This document shows, piece by piece, positions 6,911 through 14,538 of a stretch of DNA of 64,000 bases. The notes beneath the pieces were generated by a model, which worked only from the letters and a program-made list of their open reading frames with translations, had not been told where the DNA came from and searched no databases. Within the stretch, counting starts at the first letter, position 1. Each line of letters starts with the position of its first letter. Origin of the DNA: Persicitalea sp038235275 (GTDB taxonomy: Bacteria > Bacteroidota > Bacteroidia > Cytophagales > Spirosomataceae). The stretch spans positions 1-64,000 of the forward strand of contig JBBSUC010000017.1 of assembly GCA_038235275.1 (NCBI GenBank), read 5' to 3'. The translations under genes were made by a program, and so were the position numbers.

Positions 6911-7503
6911 TTTTTGGGCTTTTTCAAGGTGAGATACAGGATGCCGCCAGCCGCCACAATGAGTAGCGCAATCAGGGCGTACATTGGGCCTTTGGGCTGC
7001 GGCTGTGGTACGTTGGAGGGCGCAGGTTCGGGTATTTTCTCCTTAGTGATAATCACCGTACTATCGCCGTTTCCGTCACCTTTGACCGTCGTTTCGACAG
7101 TGCGGTAATTATCCTTTTGTGGGCGTCCGTCGATCAGGAAGTTTTCGTAGAAATACTCCACATTGTTGCCCATAAAAATATAGCCCGTGTCGGTCGTGAA
7201 ATTAGGAACCCATGTCCCAGGCACGAAACCCACGGCGGGCTTTGGCCGCTGGATTTCGGCGTAGTAGCCGCCCGCACCTTTCAGCAGCACCCCCGTAGCC
7301 CGCCCGATGTAGCCGCCAAAATCGTCGGTTTTGAAATAGTACAGCGATTGTTTGGACGTGGCGTCTTTGAAAAAATTCCACGACCCGGCCCGTGCAGAAC
7401 GGATGATGTCGCCCTCGAAGAAAAACAAGCCGTAAGCCCCGCCTCCGCTCTGGTTTTGCGGCGCGGTGACGCTGTTACCGAAAATGTCTGAAATCAGGCT
7501 CAT
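6907..7503 (-). CDS. C-terminally anchored membrane protein, 198 aa
   Basis: A beta-rich N-terminal ectodomain (residues 1-150, aromatic and glycine rich) is joined by a Pro-rich linker (PEPAPSNVPQPQPKGP) to one C-terminal transmembrane helix (ALIALLIVAAGGILYL) and a basic tail (KKPKK). There is no signal peptide. This topology recurs in the neighbouring genes at 7500, 8182 and 9702. It overlaps both neighbours by 4 bp. I infer a virion membrane protein with its N-terminal domain on the capsid or DNA side. Confidence 0.65.
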   Translation of the reverse strand: MSLISDIFGNSVTAPQNQSGGGAYGLFFFEGDIIRSARAGSWNFFKDATSKQSLYYFKTDDFGGYIGRATGVLLKGAGGYYAEIQRPKPAVGFVPGTWVPNFTTDTGYIFMGNNVEYFYENFLIDGRPQKDNYRTVETTVKGDGNGDSTVIITKEKIPEPAPSNVPQPQPKGPMYALIALLIVAAGGILYLTLKKPKK

Positions 7504-8078
7504 TTTTTCTTGGATTTGGGTGATTTGAACAGAAAAAACAACAGACCGCCCACCAGCAGCACCGCTACGCCGATGATGACGTAGAGCGTCGTATTGTTCG
7601 AAGATTTGTCAATAAGGCCCTCCGATAGAGGACCGGGACCGGGCAGAAAGGGTTTTCCCGTTTTCGGGTCGATAGCGGGGTCTTTGGAGCCGCCCCCGTT
7701 GCCCGTTCCGGTTTTCGAGTCGTTGTCCCCAGTGGTGTCAGGCAAATTCTCTGAGTATTCCACCTCCGCTTCTTTGACCCAGGAAGTGTTGCGCTGATTG
7801 ACATCATACGGGCCTTTAAGGATGCTCGTCCGCTTGGCGGTGAAGCTATTGACCCAATCGACTTCCAGGAACACCTGCCCTTTGGAGTTAGATTGACGCT
7901 TTCCGGTGTAAGTCCCAACAAATTCGCCAACAACACGCGATGGCGGTTGATCCTGCCCGATGTTAACCCCACTGCGGATGATTTTGTAAGGACCGACAAC
8001 AGTAACACCTGTCGCGTCGGTGTAGTAAAACACACGATTTATTTTCGCTATAAGAATAGACCCGGGTGCAAGTGCCAT
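7500..8078 (-). CDS. C-terminally anchored membrane protein, 192 aa
   Basis: A beta-rich domain of about 125 residues is followed by a Gly/Pro linker (about residues 126-160), a C-terminal membrane helix (LYVIIGVAVLLVGGLLFFLF) and a KSPKSKKK tail. It is the first gene after the terminator at 8107-8147, so a promoter probably lies in the 8079-8106 gap or is embedded in the terminator region. Same architecture as its neighbours. The family is not recognised. Confidence 0.65.
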   Translation of the reverse strand: MALAPGSILIAKINRVFYYTDATGVTVVGPYKIIRSGVNIGQDQPPSRVVGEFVGTYTGKRQSNSKGQVFLEVDWVNSFTAKRTSILKGPYDVNQRNTSWVKEAEVEYSENLPDTTGDNDSKTGTGNGGGSKDPAIDPKTGKPFLPGPGPLSEGLIDKSSNNTTLYVIIGVAVLLVGGLLFFLFKSPKSKKK

Positions 8079-8106
8079 AAGTCAATAAGTTCAGGGTGGA
8101 GTAAAG

Positions 8107-8147
8107 AAAAGCGAAGCCCGATCCCGCATTGCGGGCGGGCTTCGCTT
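8107..8147 (-). terminator. Hairpin terminator between two late transcription units
   Basis: A strong inverted repeat (AAGCGAAGCCCG with CGGGCTTCGCTT, loop about 15 bp) lies between the genes starting at 8078 and 8781. On the minus strand the stem is followed by TTTTCTTTAC, so it should stop transcripts from the upstream block. Confidence 0.75.
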
Positions 8148-8181
8148 ACGTTGAGAAGTTGATCAAGTCAGGCTTGGCTGA

Positions 8182-8781
8182 CTATCGCTTTTTCTTCCCC
8201 ATGTACTTTACCAGCGCCACGACTCCGATTACGCCAGCGATAACCAGCGCACCGATTACGACCCAGCCGACGATGTTGCGCGTGGTGGAGGTGCCCGGGC
8301 CAGACGTAGTGCCGCCACCGCCAGCCGTAGAGCCGCCACCGCCACCGGAGTTGGTCAGGTTGTTGGCCAGGTTCTGAACCGTCTGCGTTACTTTCTTTAC
8401 CTCCTCGGCAGCATCGGCGGGCAGTGCCTTTTCGGCAACTTTACCGGATGCATCTACGATTTCGTAGGGAATGTCTTTTCCCGTAGCCGACTGGTTAATG
8501 GGTCCGCTGTCGTTGATTCCCTTGGAGGTTAGGGCGGCTTTAGACGCGAACAGCGTGTAACATTGCTGGACGAAGGCAATATCGGCGTAGTTGGCCAGAT
8601 ACTCCTGAGAAGCGATGGAGCGGCCTGCGCCGTTGCCTTCGTCTTTTTCGCAGATCAGCAGACCGTTGGCGTAGCGCAGATAGTGGGAGCGAGTGCCAGC
8701 AGCGTAGGGAAAATCGAACCATTTGTCGCCGTCTTTAATGCGGCCTTGGGCATGAATGCTTTCAGGGATGTGAAGAGCCAT
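8182..8781 (-). CDS. C-terminally anchored membrane protein with Gly-rich stalk, 199 aa
   Basis: A soluble domain (residues 1-135) with helical Ala/Lys-rich end precedes a Gly/Ser/Thr-rich stalk (GGGGGSTAGGGGTTSG), a membrane helix (IVGWVVIGALVIAGVIGVVALV) and the tail KYMGKKKR. It is the last gene before the terminator at 8107-8147. The tail and stalk resemble filamentous-phage coat or adsorption protein architecture (pIII-like glycine linkers), but without sequence identity I can name. Candidate virion protein. Confidence 0.65.
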   Translation of the reverse strand: MALHIPESIHAQGRIKDGDKWFDFPYAAGTRSHYLRYANGLLICEKDEGNGAGRSIASQEYLANYADIAFVQQCYTLFASKAALTSKGINDSGPINQSATGKDIPYEIVDASGKVAEKALPADAAEEVKKVTQTVQNLANNLTNSGGGGGSTAGGGGTTSGPGTSTTRNIVGWVVIGALVIAGVIGVVALVKYMGKKKR

Positions 8782-8840
8782 GATGGATGAAGTTTATTGA
8801 TGAAGTGAAATAGAGATACGATACTTGGTGAAAATGAAAA

Positions 8841-9344
8841 TCAAAGACCGATCGCGTTCAAAAAACGACCGCCCACACTAGCCAGCCCACCCGGCTGAAA
8901 CAGGCTCGGTTGCTGCGACTGACTGTACAAAACCGGAATCATTCCGCTCAACGCGGCCACACTGGCCAGAGCGGCGGCATCGTTGCCCCCGATATGCCCG
9001 AAGTAAGTGTTCGTGGCCATATCCGAAATAACCGTAGCAACGGTGTCGGCGGCGGGCGCGGCCAGGTCCCATTTGCCTTCGATGCCCTTGGCGTTCAGTT
9101 CGGCTTCGGTCGCGAGTTGGGCCACGTCCAGGTTGGTGAAGCCCGCGTACAGGCTTATGGTAGGGGCGACGTCGGCCAGGTCGTCTTGAATGTACTCCTT
9201 GGAGAGGGCCACGTTGCCCAATGACGAGAGTACGGTCAAGAAAATGAGGTCCTTGTATTCGCGGATTTCAATGCGGTTCACGCCCTGAACGCCCACTACC
9301 TGACCGTCGTAATTTTTGTCGTTTTGAAAATAGGACTTGTTCAT
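8841..9344 (-). CDS. Hypothetical protein, 167 aa, candidate major structural protein
   Basis: No signal peptide or clear membrane helix. The N-terminal half is mixed alpha/beta (NRIEIREYKDLIFLTVLSSL); the middle is Ala/Asp-rich helical; the C-terminus is rich in Gly, Ser and Leu. It is the only sizeable soluble protein in the block of membrane proteins, which makes it a capsid candidate, but I cannot show a jelly-roll or any known coat fold. Function unassigned. Confidence 0.55.
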   Translation of the reverse strand: MNKSYFQNDKNYDGQVVGVQGVNRIEIREYKDLIFLTVLSSLGNVALSKEYIQDDLADVAPTISLYAGFTNLDVAQLATEAELNAKGIEGKWDLAAPAADTVATVISDMATNTYFGHIGGNDAAALASVAALSGMIPVLYSQSQQPSLFQPGGLASVGGRFLNAIGL

Positions 9345-9381
9345 ACAATTATGAATGAGTGAATTGGGAATGAGCGAATAA

Positions 9382-9702
9382 TTATTGTCGGCTTTTGAAA
9401 GCGATTACGATCACGATGAGCAGGGTAGCGAAAAGGCCCACGATGGCGATGGTTTTGGCCAGGTCGGCGCGTTCTACTTCGTCGATCCGAGCTTGTTCGG
9501 CCTGAAACTGACGTTGCAGGATGAGTAGCTTTTGGTTGCGCTCAAACTCATCGGTGGCAAACTCAGCGTCGATCTTCGACTTTTGCAGCACGAAAGCGGC
9601 TGCGTTCTTTTCCCGGCTGTTCAGTACCAGGCCGCTCCCGAAGTTGAAAGCACTTCCAATTCCGTTGGCAATCGCGGTAAATGGGTCGAGTCCGATAGCC
9701 AT
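9382..9702 (-). CDS. Coiled-coil protein with C-terminal membrane helix, 106 aa
   Basis: An N-terminal glycine-rich stretch (ANGIGSAFNFGSGLV) is followed by a long charged helix (residues 32-83, likely coiled coil) and a C-terminal transmembrane segment (TIAIVGLFATLLIVIVIAF) with tail KSRQ. The start is adjacent to the stop of the upstream gene (overlap of one base). Similar in plan to its neighbours. Probably part of the same membrane or virion assembly. Confidence 0.6.
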   Translation of the reverse strand: MAIGLDPFTAIANGIGSAFNFGSGLVLNSREKNAAAFVLQKSKIDAEFATDEFERNQKLLILQRQFQAEQARIDEVERADLAKTIAIVGLFATLLIVIVIAFKSRQ

Positions 9703-10031
9703 TATTTCTTGCGCTTTTTGAGATACATTAGAACACCCACCGTCACGATCAACGCCACGGCGGCACCGATTACGATGAACATTGTGGTTTGCTGCTTTTT
9801 CTTCTGTGAGGCCAGTTCGGCCTCACGCTGCAATGCCTGTTGGCGTTCATATTCGGCCAGCACGTCGGAAGTCGTGGGTTCGGCCCCGTTGCCCGCTTTC
9901 TGCCTCAGCTTTTCCACGATCAGTGCAATCACTTCGCGGCCAGCGGCCCCCAACACGCGCTGGGCGTCCGATTTGTTTTCGGCACTCAGTTGGCTGGACT
10001 GCAATTCGGCATAGATTTGGTCAGTGGTCAA
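9702..10031 (-). CDS. C-terminally anchored membrane protein, 109 aa
   Basis: A helical, charged N-terminal region (residues 1-80) is followed by a transmembrane helix (TMFIVIGAAVALIVTVGVLMYL) and the tail KKRKK. The only available start is TTG at 10031; an in-frame stop lies just upstream and no ATG is present. It is the first gene of the block that ends at the terminator at 8107-8147. Confidence 0.6.
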   Translation of the reverse strand: MTTDQIYAELQSSQLSAENKSDAQRVLGAAGREVIALIVEKLRQKAGNGAEPTTSDVLAEYERQQALQREAELASQKKKQQTTMFIVIGAAVALIVTVGVLMYLKKRKK

Positions 10032-10147
10032 AGCAGTGGCGTTTTAAGAATGGAGCATGGCGTTGCGGCGGGCGTTTTTCATTAAAGTGACCGAAATATA
10101 GGGCGGGACGCACGGTGGCGAAGGTTATTCAGGGCTGTTGCAGGTCG

Positions 10148-10178
10148 TAGCGGGTCGTAACAGTTTCTAGCGGGTCGT
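10148..10178. repeat. Direct repeat TAGCGGGTCGT, two copies
   Basis: TAGCGGGTCGT occurs at 10148-10158 and 10168-10178, 20 bp apart (two helical turns), with a related GGTCGT at 10143. It lies in the untranslated gap between the terminator at 10202-10232 and the gene block starting at 10031. Spacing by two turns suggests protein binding; it may be an operator or promoter element for the structural genes. Confidence 0.4.
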
Positions 10179-10201
10179 TTTTGGCAGGATATGGCGCACA
10201 G

Positions 10202-10232
10202 AAAACCCGCCCGGCATTGCCAGGCGGGTTTT
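10202..10232. terminator. Bidirectional hairpin terminator
   Basis: AAAACCCGCC pairs with GGCGGGTTTT around an 11-base loop, with A and T tracts on both sides. It lies 18 bp after the stop of the gene at 10250-10744 and separates the ATPase block from the structural block. Confidence 0.8.
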
Positions 10233-10249
10233 ACCCTTATCCACACAAA

Positions 10250-10744
10250 CTATTCTTCGATCTCTTCATCCTCCTCAACGTCTTCCCCTTCCTCCAAATC
10301 AACAATGGCGTCAGGGTAGGCCGTTCTTATGTCCTTTTCGTTGTACAGGACCACAGTAGCATCTTGCATTTTCACCGGCCCGCCCCGACGTTCGCCAGCC
10401 GCAGCGAATTCACGAGTAAGCGATTCGGCCCGGCGACGGTTTTCCATCATCTGCATGAAAGCCCAGGTTCCAGGGTCTATTTCAAAATCATCCTCAGCGG
10501 CGGTCGCAGTTTCACGTTTTGGCTCGGGTTTGGTTTGCGCTGCATACTCACGCTTCGGCGGCGGCGTAGGGTCGTCGTCCTCAGCCTGGCGCCCATCGCT
10601 TTTTTTGTAGGGCTTCTTTTTGGGCGGCGTTTCGGGCTTGGTTTCAAATTGCTTCATTACAAGCGTAAAAATAACCAGGGCGATTATCGTTCCCACGAAA
10701 ACGGCGGTGACGTTGATAAGGAACAGTTTGGTTTTTGGATTCAT
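10250..10744 (-). CDS. Membrane-anchored protein with acidic tail, 164 aa
   Basis: An N-terminal transmembrane helix (about residues 8-28, LINVTAVFVGTIIALVIFTL) is followed by a Lys/Pro-rich linker, a predicted helix (TWAFMQMMENRRRAES) and a strongly acidic C-terminus of Glu/Asp repeats. It is the last gene of the ATPase block, ending just before a terminator. The acidic tail could bind a basic partner such as the histone-like protein or the ATPase; this is speculation. The family is not recognised. Confidence 0.6.
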   Translation of the reverse strand: MNPKTKLFLINVTAVFVGTIIALVIFTLVMKQFETKPETPPKKKPYKKSDGRQAEDDDPTPPPKREYAAQTKPEPKRETATAAEDDFEIDPGTWAFMQMMENRRRAESLTREFAAAGERRGGPVKMQDATVVLYNEKDIRTAYPDAIVDLEEGEDVEEDEEIEE

Positions 10745-10798
10745 GGTTTCACTGATTTTTGGGTTAGCGTATTGGGTTAGTGGGTTAGTGGGTTAGTG

Positions 10799-11002
10799 TC
10801 ATTCAGTCAGGGGCATCCCCAACACTTTTACAATCATTTTTTTTTGTTTGGGCGAAAACCGCTTTTGGTGCTTTTGCCAATCGAACTCTTTCCATTGCCT
10901 CGCCGTACACATCGTTTCCAGGTAGGGCAAGAACGTCTCCACCCTGCCATACCCGTAGAGTAGCGCGACGGTGGAAGCGTTATGGTACTCATGGAGGCTC
11001 AT
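10799..11002 (-). CDS. Hypothetical protein, 67 aa
   Basis: A small soluble basic protein (PKQKKMIVKVLGM near the end) that overlaps the stop of the ATPase gene by 4 bp. No membrane segment or recognised motif. Tight coupling suggests it is made together with the ATPase. The 55-bp gap that follows holds three copies of GGGTTAGT. Confidence 0.6.
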   Translation of the reverse strand: MSLHEYHNASTVALLYGYGRVETFLPYLETMCTARQWKEFDWQKHQKRFSPKQKKMIVKVLGMPLTE

Positions 11003-11607
11003 GAAGTGGCATCTAACACACGGTAGGCAATTTTAGGAGTTTTTCGACCGTCGATGTCAGGATGCAAAGCTTTGTTTTCAGCCTTGATCGCCTTCATGGC
11101 TTGTTCTAACTTAACTTTCGCGCGCACTTTCGTCGGTAATGGAAATTCGTCGCCCGTTTCGCGCAAAATATACCAGTCGATGTGCTTATACAGAAACGGT
11201 CCCGGATCGCCCAGGCTATGCACGTTGAAAAACAGGTCGTTGTTGGCGTTCCGGGTGTTGAGAATTGCCCGCTGAATAGATTTCGAGAAATTACCCATCA
11301 CGTAGGAGGTCGAATCTTCCAGTACGATTAGCGTATTTCTGATATAGAAATGTACGTGGTCAAAAAAATCGTCAATGCGGTCGGGTTCGCGGATGGTTAC
11401 GATGTCCATATCCCGCCAGTAGGGCAATTGGTCCACTGTAATGCACCTGAATTTGTCGTATTCCGACTGATTATTAATGTCGAATATCAAAACACGCTTC
11501 CCATTGGCCCGAAATTCAAAAAGCACCTGCATGGTCATGAATGTCTTGCCGGTGTTGCGTTTCCCTATGTGCAAAAAAATCTCGCTGGAACGTTCCTGTT
11601 CACTCAT
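10999..11607 (-). CDS. FtsK/HerA/Zot-like packaging-type ATPase, 202 aa
   Basis: Walker A is GKRNTGKT at about residues 15-22 and Walker B is LIVLED at about 93-98. A following polar strand (NDLFFNVHSLGD) fits the sensor region of FtsK-HerA-type ATPases. The compact size (about 200 aa) is like the genome-packaging ATPases of tailless membrane viruses (PRD1 P9, PM2 P9 type) and the ATPase part of inovirus Zot proteins; terminases are larger and carry a nuclease. It has no transmembrane helix, unlike Zot. The ATG at 11607 overlaps the preceding stop; a GTG one codon earlier is possible. Probably translocates DNA into or out of the particle. Confidence 0.75.
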   Translation of the reverse strand: MSEQERSSEIFLHIGKRNTGKTFMTMQVLFEFRANGKRVLIFDINNQSEYDKFRCITVDQLPYWRDMDIVTIREPDRIDDFFDHVHFYIRNTLIVLEDSTSYVMGNFSKSIQRAILNTRNANNDLFFNVHSLGDPGPFLYKHIDWYILRETGDEFPLPTKVRAKVKLEQAMKAIKAENKALHPDIDGRKTPKIAYRVLDATS

Positions 11608-12248
11608 CACTTCCCGGTCATTTTGTTCATCAGCATATTCACGCCCCGGAATATTCCTTCCGTCACGCCCGGCGCGGCTTTGGCCAATAGAATGTCGGCT
11701 ACGGTACCCATTACGCCGGACCGATTGAGTCGCCCCATTTTATTTTTGATGGTGAGTTCGGCTTTGATGGCCTTCATCAACATTTTTTGTTCTTTGTCCG
11801 ACAGGGCGTTGTCTTCTTTGGCCTTTTCCAGGCGTTCAATTTTCCGCAGGATGCGCTGGACCGTTGGCGGCGCAATGGGGAGCGTTTCGGGGTCGTCCAA
11901 TTCGTACTCTTTCCAGTCGTGGTAGATTTTCCACTCGCGGGGAGACAGAATCAGCATGGCGTTGATGGCGTTCGCGGCCAGCGACGTGCCGATTCCCCAC
12001 TTCATCGCCTTCGCCTCTGCCATTACCGCAATTTCCTCGGCACTCAGTATGGGGTTGTCGTCGTCGTCGTCGTAGGCGCGGCGGCTGCTGTCATCGCTCC
12101 CGTTGCGCAGGTCTTCGGCGGGCGTGTCGGGGTATTCGTCGCGTGGTACCTCCACCTCTGGCACGGTGCGCGACGGAGCGGACGCCACGTCGGACAGCGG
12201 CGACGGTTCGCGATTTTTCAGATAGTCGAAAATGCTCTCATTTTCCAT
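11607..12248 (-). CDS. Hypothetical protein, 213 aa
   Basis: The N-terminal 80 residues are acidic and disordered-looking (including a run of Asp). The rest is helical with a possible amphipathic hydrophobic patch (GTSLAANAINAMLIL) and a basic helical end. I chose the ATG at 12248 over the TTG at 12257. It overlaps the ATPase gene by the stop/start. Possibly a partner of the ATPase or a scaffold; no family is recognised. Confidence 0.6.
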   Translation of the reverse strand: MENESIFDYLKNREPSPLSDVASAPSRTVPEVEVPRDEYPDTPAEDLRNGSDDSSRRAYDDDDDNPILSAEEIAVMAEAKAMKWGIGTSLAANAINAMLILSPREWKIYHDWKEYELDDPETLPIAPPTVQRILRKIERLEKAKEDNALSDKEQKMLMKAIKAELTIKNKMGRLNRSGVMGTVADILLAKAAPGVTEGIFRGVNMLMNKMTGK

Positions 12249-12717
12249 TTTTGCCAAATTTTTCGCGTAGCTGGTTTACCACGTTGTCCAGGTACTGGCC
12301 GATGTTGGGGATGAGTACGGAGTTATCATCGCCGAATTTTTTCAGGAGTTCGCCCAGGTATTCTATGTCGATGTTCACGGCCTTGGCCTTTCCGGAGAGC
12401 TGTTTGCCCGCACCTAGTATCATGCTTCCCATCGAACCTAAGTCGGCACTATCCGTGTGCTTTTTGTAGATTTCGATGAGTGTGGCAATTCCTACCTGCC
12501 GGTCGATTACGTCGGGATTCACGCCTTCGGCATTCAGGACGTTGGCATCTTGCAGGGTTCCCAATATTCCCAGCAAAAGCATTTTATTTCCCTTCACCAG
12601 GTAGGCGTTTTGTTCGATATTTTTCAGGTATTCTTCGGGCGTTTCGTGGCTGGCCATTATCGCCATTTGGCGTTCGGCGTACAACTGCCCGGCGTCATCA
12701 ACTATTTGCAGCTTCAT
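12238..12717 (-). CDS. Hypothetical protein, 159 aa
   Basis: Mostly alpha-helical soluble protein with a Gly-rich centre (LGSMGSMILGAGKQLSG). The ATG at 12717 is preferred to the TTG at 12738. It overlaps both neighbours (20 bp upstream, 11 bp downstream). No motif is recognised. The block 10250-13270 behaves as one operon. Confidence 0.6.
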   Translation of the reverse strand: MKLQIVDDAGQLYAERQMAIMASHETPEEYLKNIEQNAYLVKGNKMLLLGILGTLQDANVLNAEGVNPDVIDRQVGIATLIEIYKKHTDSADLGSMGSMILGAGKQLSGKAKAVNIDIEYLGELLKKFGDDNSVLIPNIGQYLDNVVNQLREKFGKNGK

Positions 12718-13270
12718 GGAGGAGAAGGTCAATGTCAAGATTGGAGAAGAAAGTATTTTCGAGAATGATCGCGCGAAGGGCGTCTGAATCGTTGGGCAGG
12801 ATCTTATCGCTCTTTTCGACTTTCGGCTCTTCTACCGGGCGGTGATTGCCAAATGCCTCACTTTTGCACAGAGTTTCCAGCTTCATATAATCGTCCTCCA
12901 AGCGAGCGATTTCAGCGAAGTACGTGTCGCGCTCTGCCTTGACTTTTTCAAGCTGATCTTCCACACTGCGCAGACTCACGACTTCCTCTAAAAGTTCGTT
13001 GTTTTTATAGCCTTTCGTGGTGAGCAAATCCTGCTGTTCGGCGATTTTGGTTTGCATCGCCTCTATTTGCTGCTCAATGTCATCGGGAATTTGATTGTGC
13101 CGATTGATAAGAATGTTCTGTACGTAGGAGTTGAAAGACATTCCTGCATCAGCGATTTCCTTATCCAATTCCACCGATAACCAGCCTGGTATTTTTAGGC
13201 TTTTTCCCACGGTGGCAACATCGGCGGGCGAAACGACAGTATTTTCAGGGGTATTCTCGGTAGTATCCAT
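12698..13270 (-). CDS. Coiled-coil protein with ribbon-helix-like N-terminal region, 190 aa
   Basis: The first third contains KIPGWLSVELDKEIADAGMS then FNSYVQNIL, similar to MobC/ribbon-helix-helix DNA-binding segments. The middle (about residues 60-140) is a long heptad-rich coiled coil. I chose the ATG at 13270; a TTG at 13327 would place the start inside the operator-like repeats. First gene of the ATPase operon, divergent from the HTH gene at 13414. It may be a regulator or a DNA-binding packaging or partition factor; weakly supported. Confidence 0.55.
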   Translation of the reverse strand: MDTTENTPENTVVSPADVATVGKSLKIPGWLSVELDKEIADAGMSFNSYVQNILINRHNQIPDDIEQQIEAMQTKIAEQQDLLTTKGYKNNELLEEVVSLRSVEDQLEKVKAERDTYFAEIARLEDDYMKLETLCKSEAFGNHRPVEEPKVEKSDKILPNDSDALRAIILENTFFSNLDIDLLLHEAANS

Positions 13271-13396
13271 GCGGTATTTCCTAGTATTGTCTGACAAAAC
13301 TACCGAAACACCCTTTTTTTCTGCCAAATGTGGCAGGATTGGCAGGAATTGACGAAATTAGCGGTGTATTTCCTGCTGTAATACCACGGTATTTCT
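13240..13396. promoter_or_regulatory. Divergent control region with repeated operator-like motifs
   Basis: Between the divergent genes starting at 13270 (minus) and 13414 (plus) lie an inverted repeat CTGCCA-AATG-TGGCAG (13321-13336), an adjoining direct half-site GGCAGGA (13332-13338 and 13341-13347), and several copies of G(G)TATTTCC (13273-13282, 13362-13373, 13388-13395). The HTH protein encoded next to it is the natural candidate ligand. Confidence 0.55.
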
Positions 13397-13413
13397 CGCC
13401 AAACCTGCCCTTT

Positions 13414-13638
13414 ATGCCCGCTATCTCCACTTCGCACAAAATCCCACGGCAGTCTTGCCGCGAAATCATTCAAGTTCAGGACATTGTAAAGCTTTACGGC
13501 TGCTCCGAACGCCAGGCATACCGCCATATTTCCAGGGCAAAAAAAGAAGCGGGACGTTTGAACGCCCCGCTTACGGTAGATCAGCTTAGTATTTACAGTG
13601 GTATTTCCAGGAGTAGGATTAAGGAGAATATGAGGTGA
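13414..13638 (+). CDS. Small helix-turn-helix protein, 75 aa
   Basis: The segment IIQVQDIVKLYGCSERQAYR followed by HISRAKKEAGR is a typical HTH seen in small regulators of Bacteroidota mobile elements; the end LTVDQLSIYSGIS may form a second helix pair. I chose the ATG at 13414 because the upstream GTG at 13330 lies within the operator repeats. It is one of few plus-strand genes in element A and faces away from the ATPase operon, so it probably regulates it. Its 3' end is the first copy of the 93-bp direct repeat. Confidence 0.65.
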   Translation: MPAISTSHKIPRQSCREIIQVQDIVKLYGCSERQAYRHISRAKKEAGRLNAPLTVDQLSIYSGISRSRIKENMR

Positions 13639-13641
13639 AAT
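13549..13641. repeat. 93-bp direct repeat, copy 1
   Basis: Matches 14788-14880 with two substitutions. It contains the last 28 codons and stop of the HTH gene. The two copies bracket the plus-strand cassette of three genes. Confidence 0.9.
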
Positions 13642-13737
13642 ACAAAGGCTCAGGAAAACCTGCGACGAAAGCAGATTTTTTGTATGAATAGGTTCTTCAG
13701 GGAAATACTTTGATCGCCTTATGGATTCCTTTTCGAC

Positions 13738-13764
13738 TAAACCCCTTGTAACGAGGGGTTTTTT
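13738..13764 (+). terminator. Rho-independent terminator after the HTH gene
   Basis: AAACCCCT pairs with AGGGGTTT around a short loop and is followed by T residues on the plus strand, 100 bp after the HTH stop. The A-rich side could also allow function on the minus strand. Confidence 0.75.
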
Positions 13765-13805
13765 ATTTGACTGGGTAATGGAAATAAAAATATATTTGCA
13801 CCAAG

Positions 13806-13837
13806 TTTGGTACTTATAATTAAATGTACTACCTTTG
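13806..13837 (+). promoter_or_regulatory. Bacteroidota-type promoter of the inserted cassette
   Basis: TTTG at 13806-13809 and TACCTTTG at 13830-13837 are separated by 20 bp, fitting the Bacteroidota primary-sigma consensus TTTG-N19..21-TAnnTTTG. The expected transcript start is near 13844. This sets the next gene start downstream, at 13884. Confidence 0.65.
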
Positions 13838-13883
13838 GTACAAGCAAATGAGGAACGAACCTTATTTCAAACAAATCAAGATC

Positions 13884-14120
13884 ATGGAAACCATTTTCAA
13901 AATTATCGGAGGAGGTCAAAAAGTTCAACAAAATGTTCAACACGGGCTAAGCACCGAATTTGAACGGGTGGATCAGTCGGATTGGACAGAAAAATCATTG
14001 TCGAGTGGTAGCAACTCTTTCACCAATGTTATGTGGAGTACGGATTTAAACAATCTCCAATCATGGGCCAATGAGTGGGCAGGGCAGGAAGCTGAGTTAG
14101 TAGAGAAACAAACCGCCTAA
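13884..14120 (+). CDS. Hypothetical protein, 78 aa
   Basis: I chose the ATG at 13884 (METIFKIIGGG) because the ATG at 13824 lies upstream of the promoter -7 element and the one at 13848 would be almost leaderless. The product is a polar protein rich in Ser, Gln and Trp with an acidic C-terminus. No motif is recognised. First gene of the three-gene cassette between the 93-bp repeats. Confidence 0.5.
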   Translation: METIFKIIGGGQKVQQNVQHGLSTEFERVDQSDWTEKSLSSGSNSFTNVMWSTDLNNLQSWANEWAGQEAELVEKQTA

Positions 14121-14175
14121 AAACTTTCAATCGCACCCATAGGGTATTTTTCAAACATCAAACAATCAAAGTATC

Positions 14176-14538
14176 ATGGAAACCAATCTGATTTTTGCAA
14201 CTCGCGGGTCTTCAAAAGACAATGGTCTGGCACTTGACCATGGCACCCCCACACGTCATCTTTATGTGTTTCAGAGCGAAGATGAATTCAAGGCAGAGCA
14301 AGACAGGGTATGGGCAGCTTCCGAATCAGAAGGCAATCTACTTGCCAGCAATGTAAGAGAAGCTAGGCTTTATGGTAGAGAGATATTGGTCTTTAAAGAT
14401 CGCTCCACCATGTCAGGGTATGAGTATGAGTCTTATGAAGATGACAACTACAAGCCCGCGCCAAGTCCCGAGACGATTGATTTCGTTCTCGTAATTGACC
14501 AGTGGTATAATATCAAGCTAAAAGACTTCGCCATATGA
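14176..14538 (+). CDS. Hypothetical protein, 120 aa
   Basis: An acidic soluble protein with aromatic-rich end (GYEYESYEDDNYKPAPS). It overlaps the next gene by 4 bp (ATGA). No family is recognised. Given the HTH-like partner and its place in a removable cassette, an antitoxin-like or host-takeover role is possible but unsupported. Confidence 0.55.
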   Translation: METNLIFATRGSSKDNGLALDHGTPTRHLYVFQSEDEFKAEQDRVWAASESEGNLLASNVREARLYGREILVFKDRSTMSGYEYESYEDDNYKPAPSPETIDFVLVIDQWYNIKLKDFAI

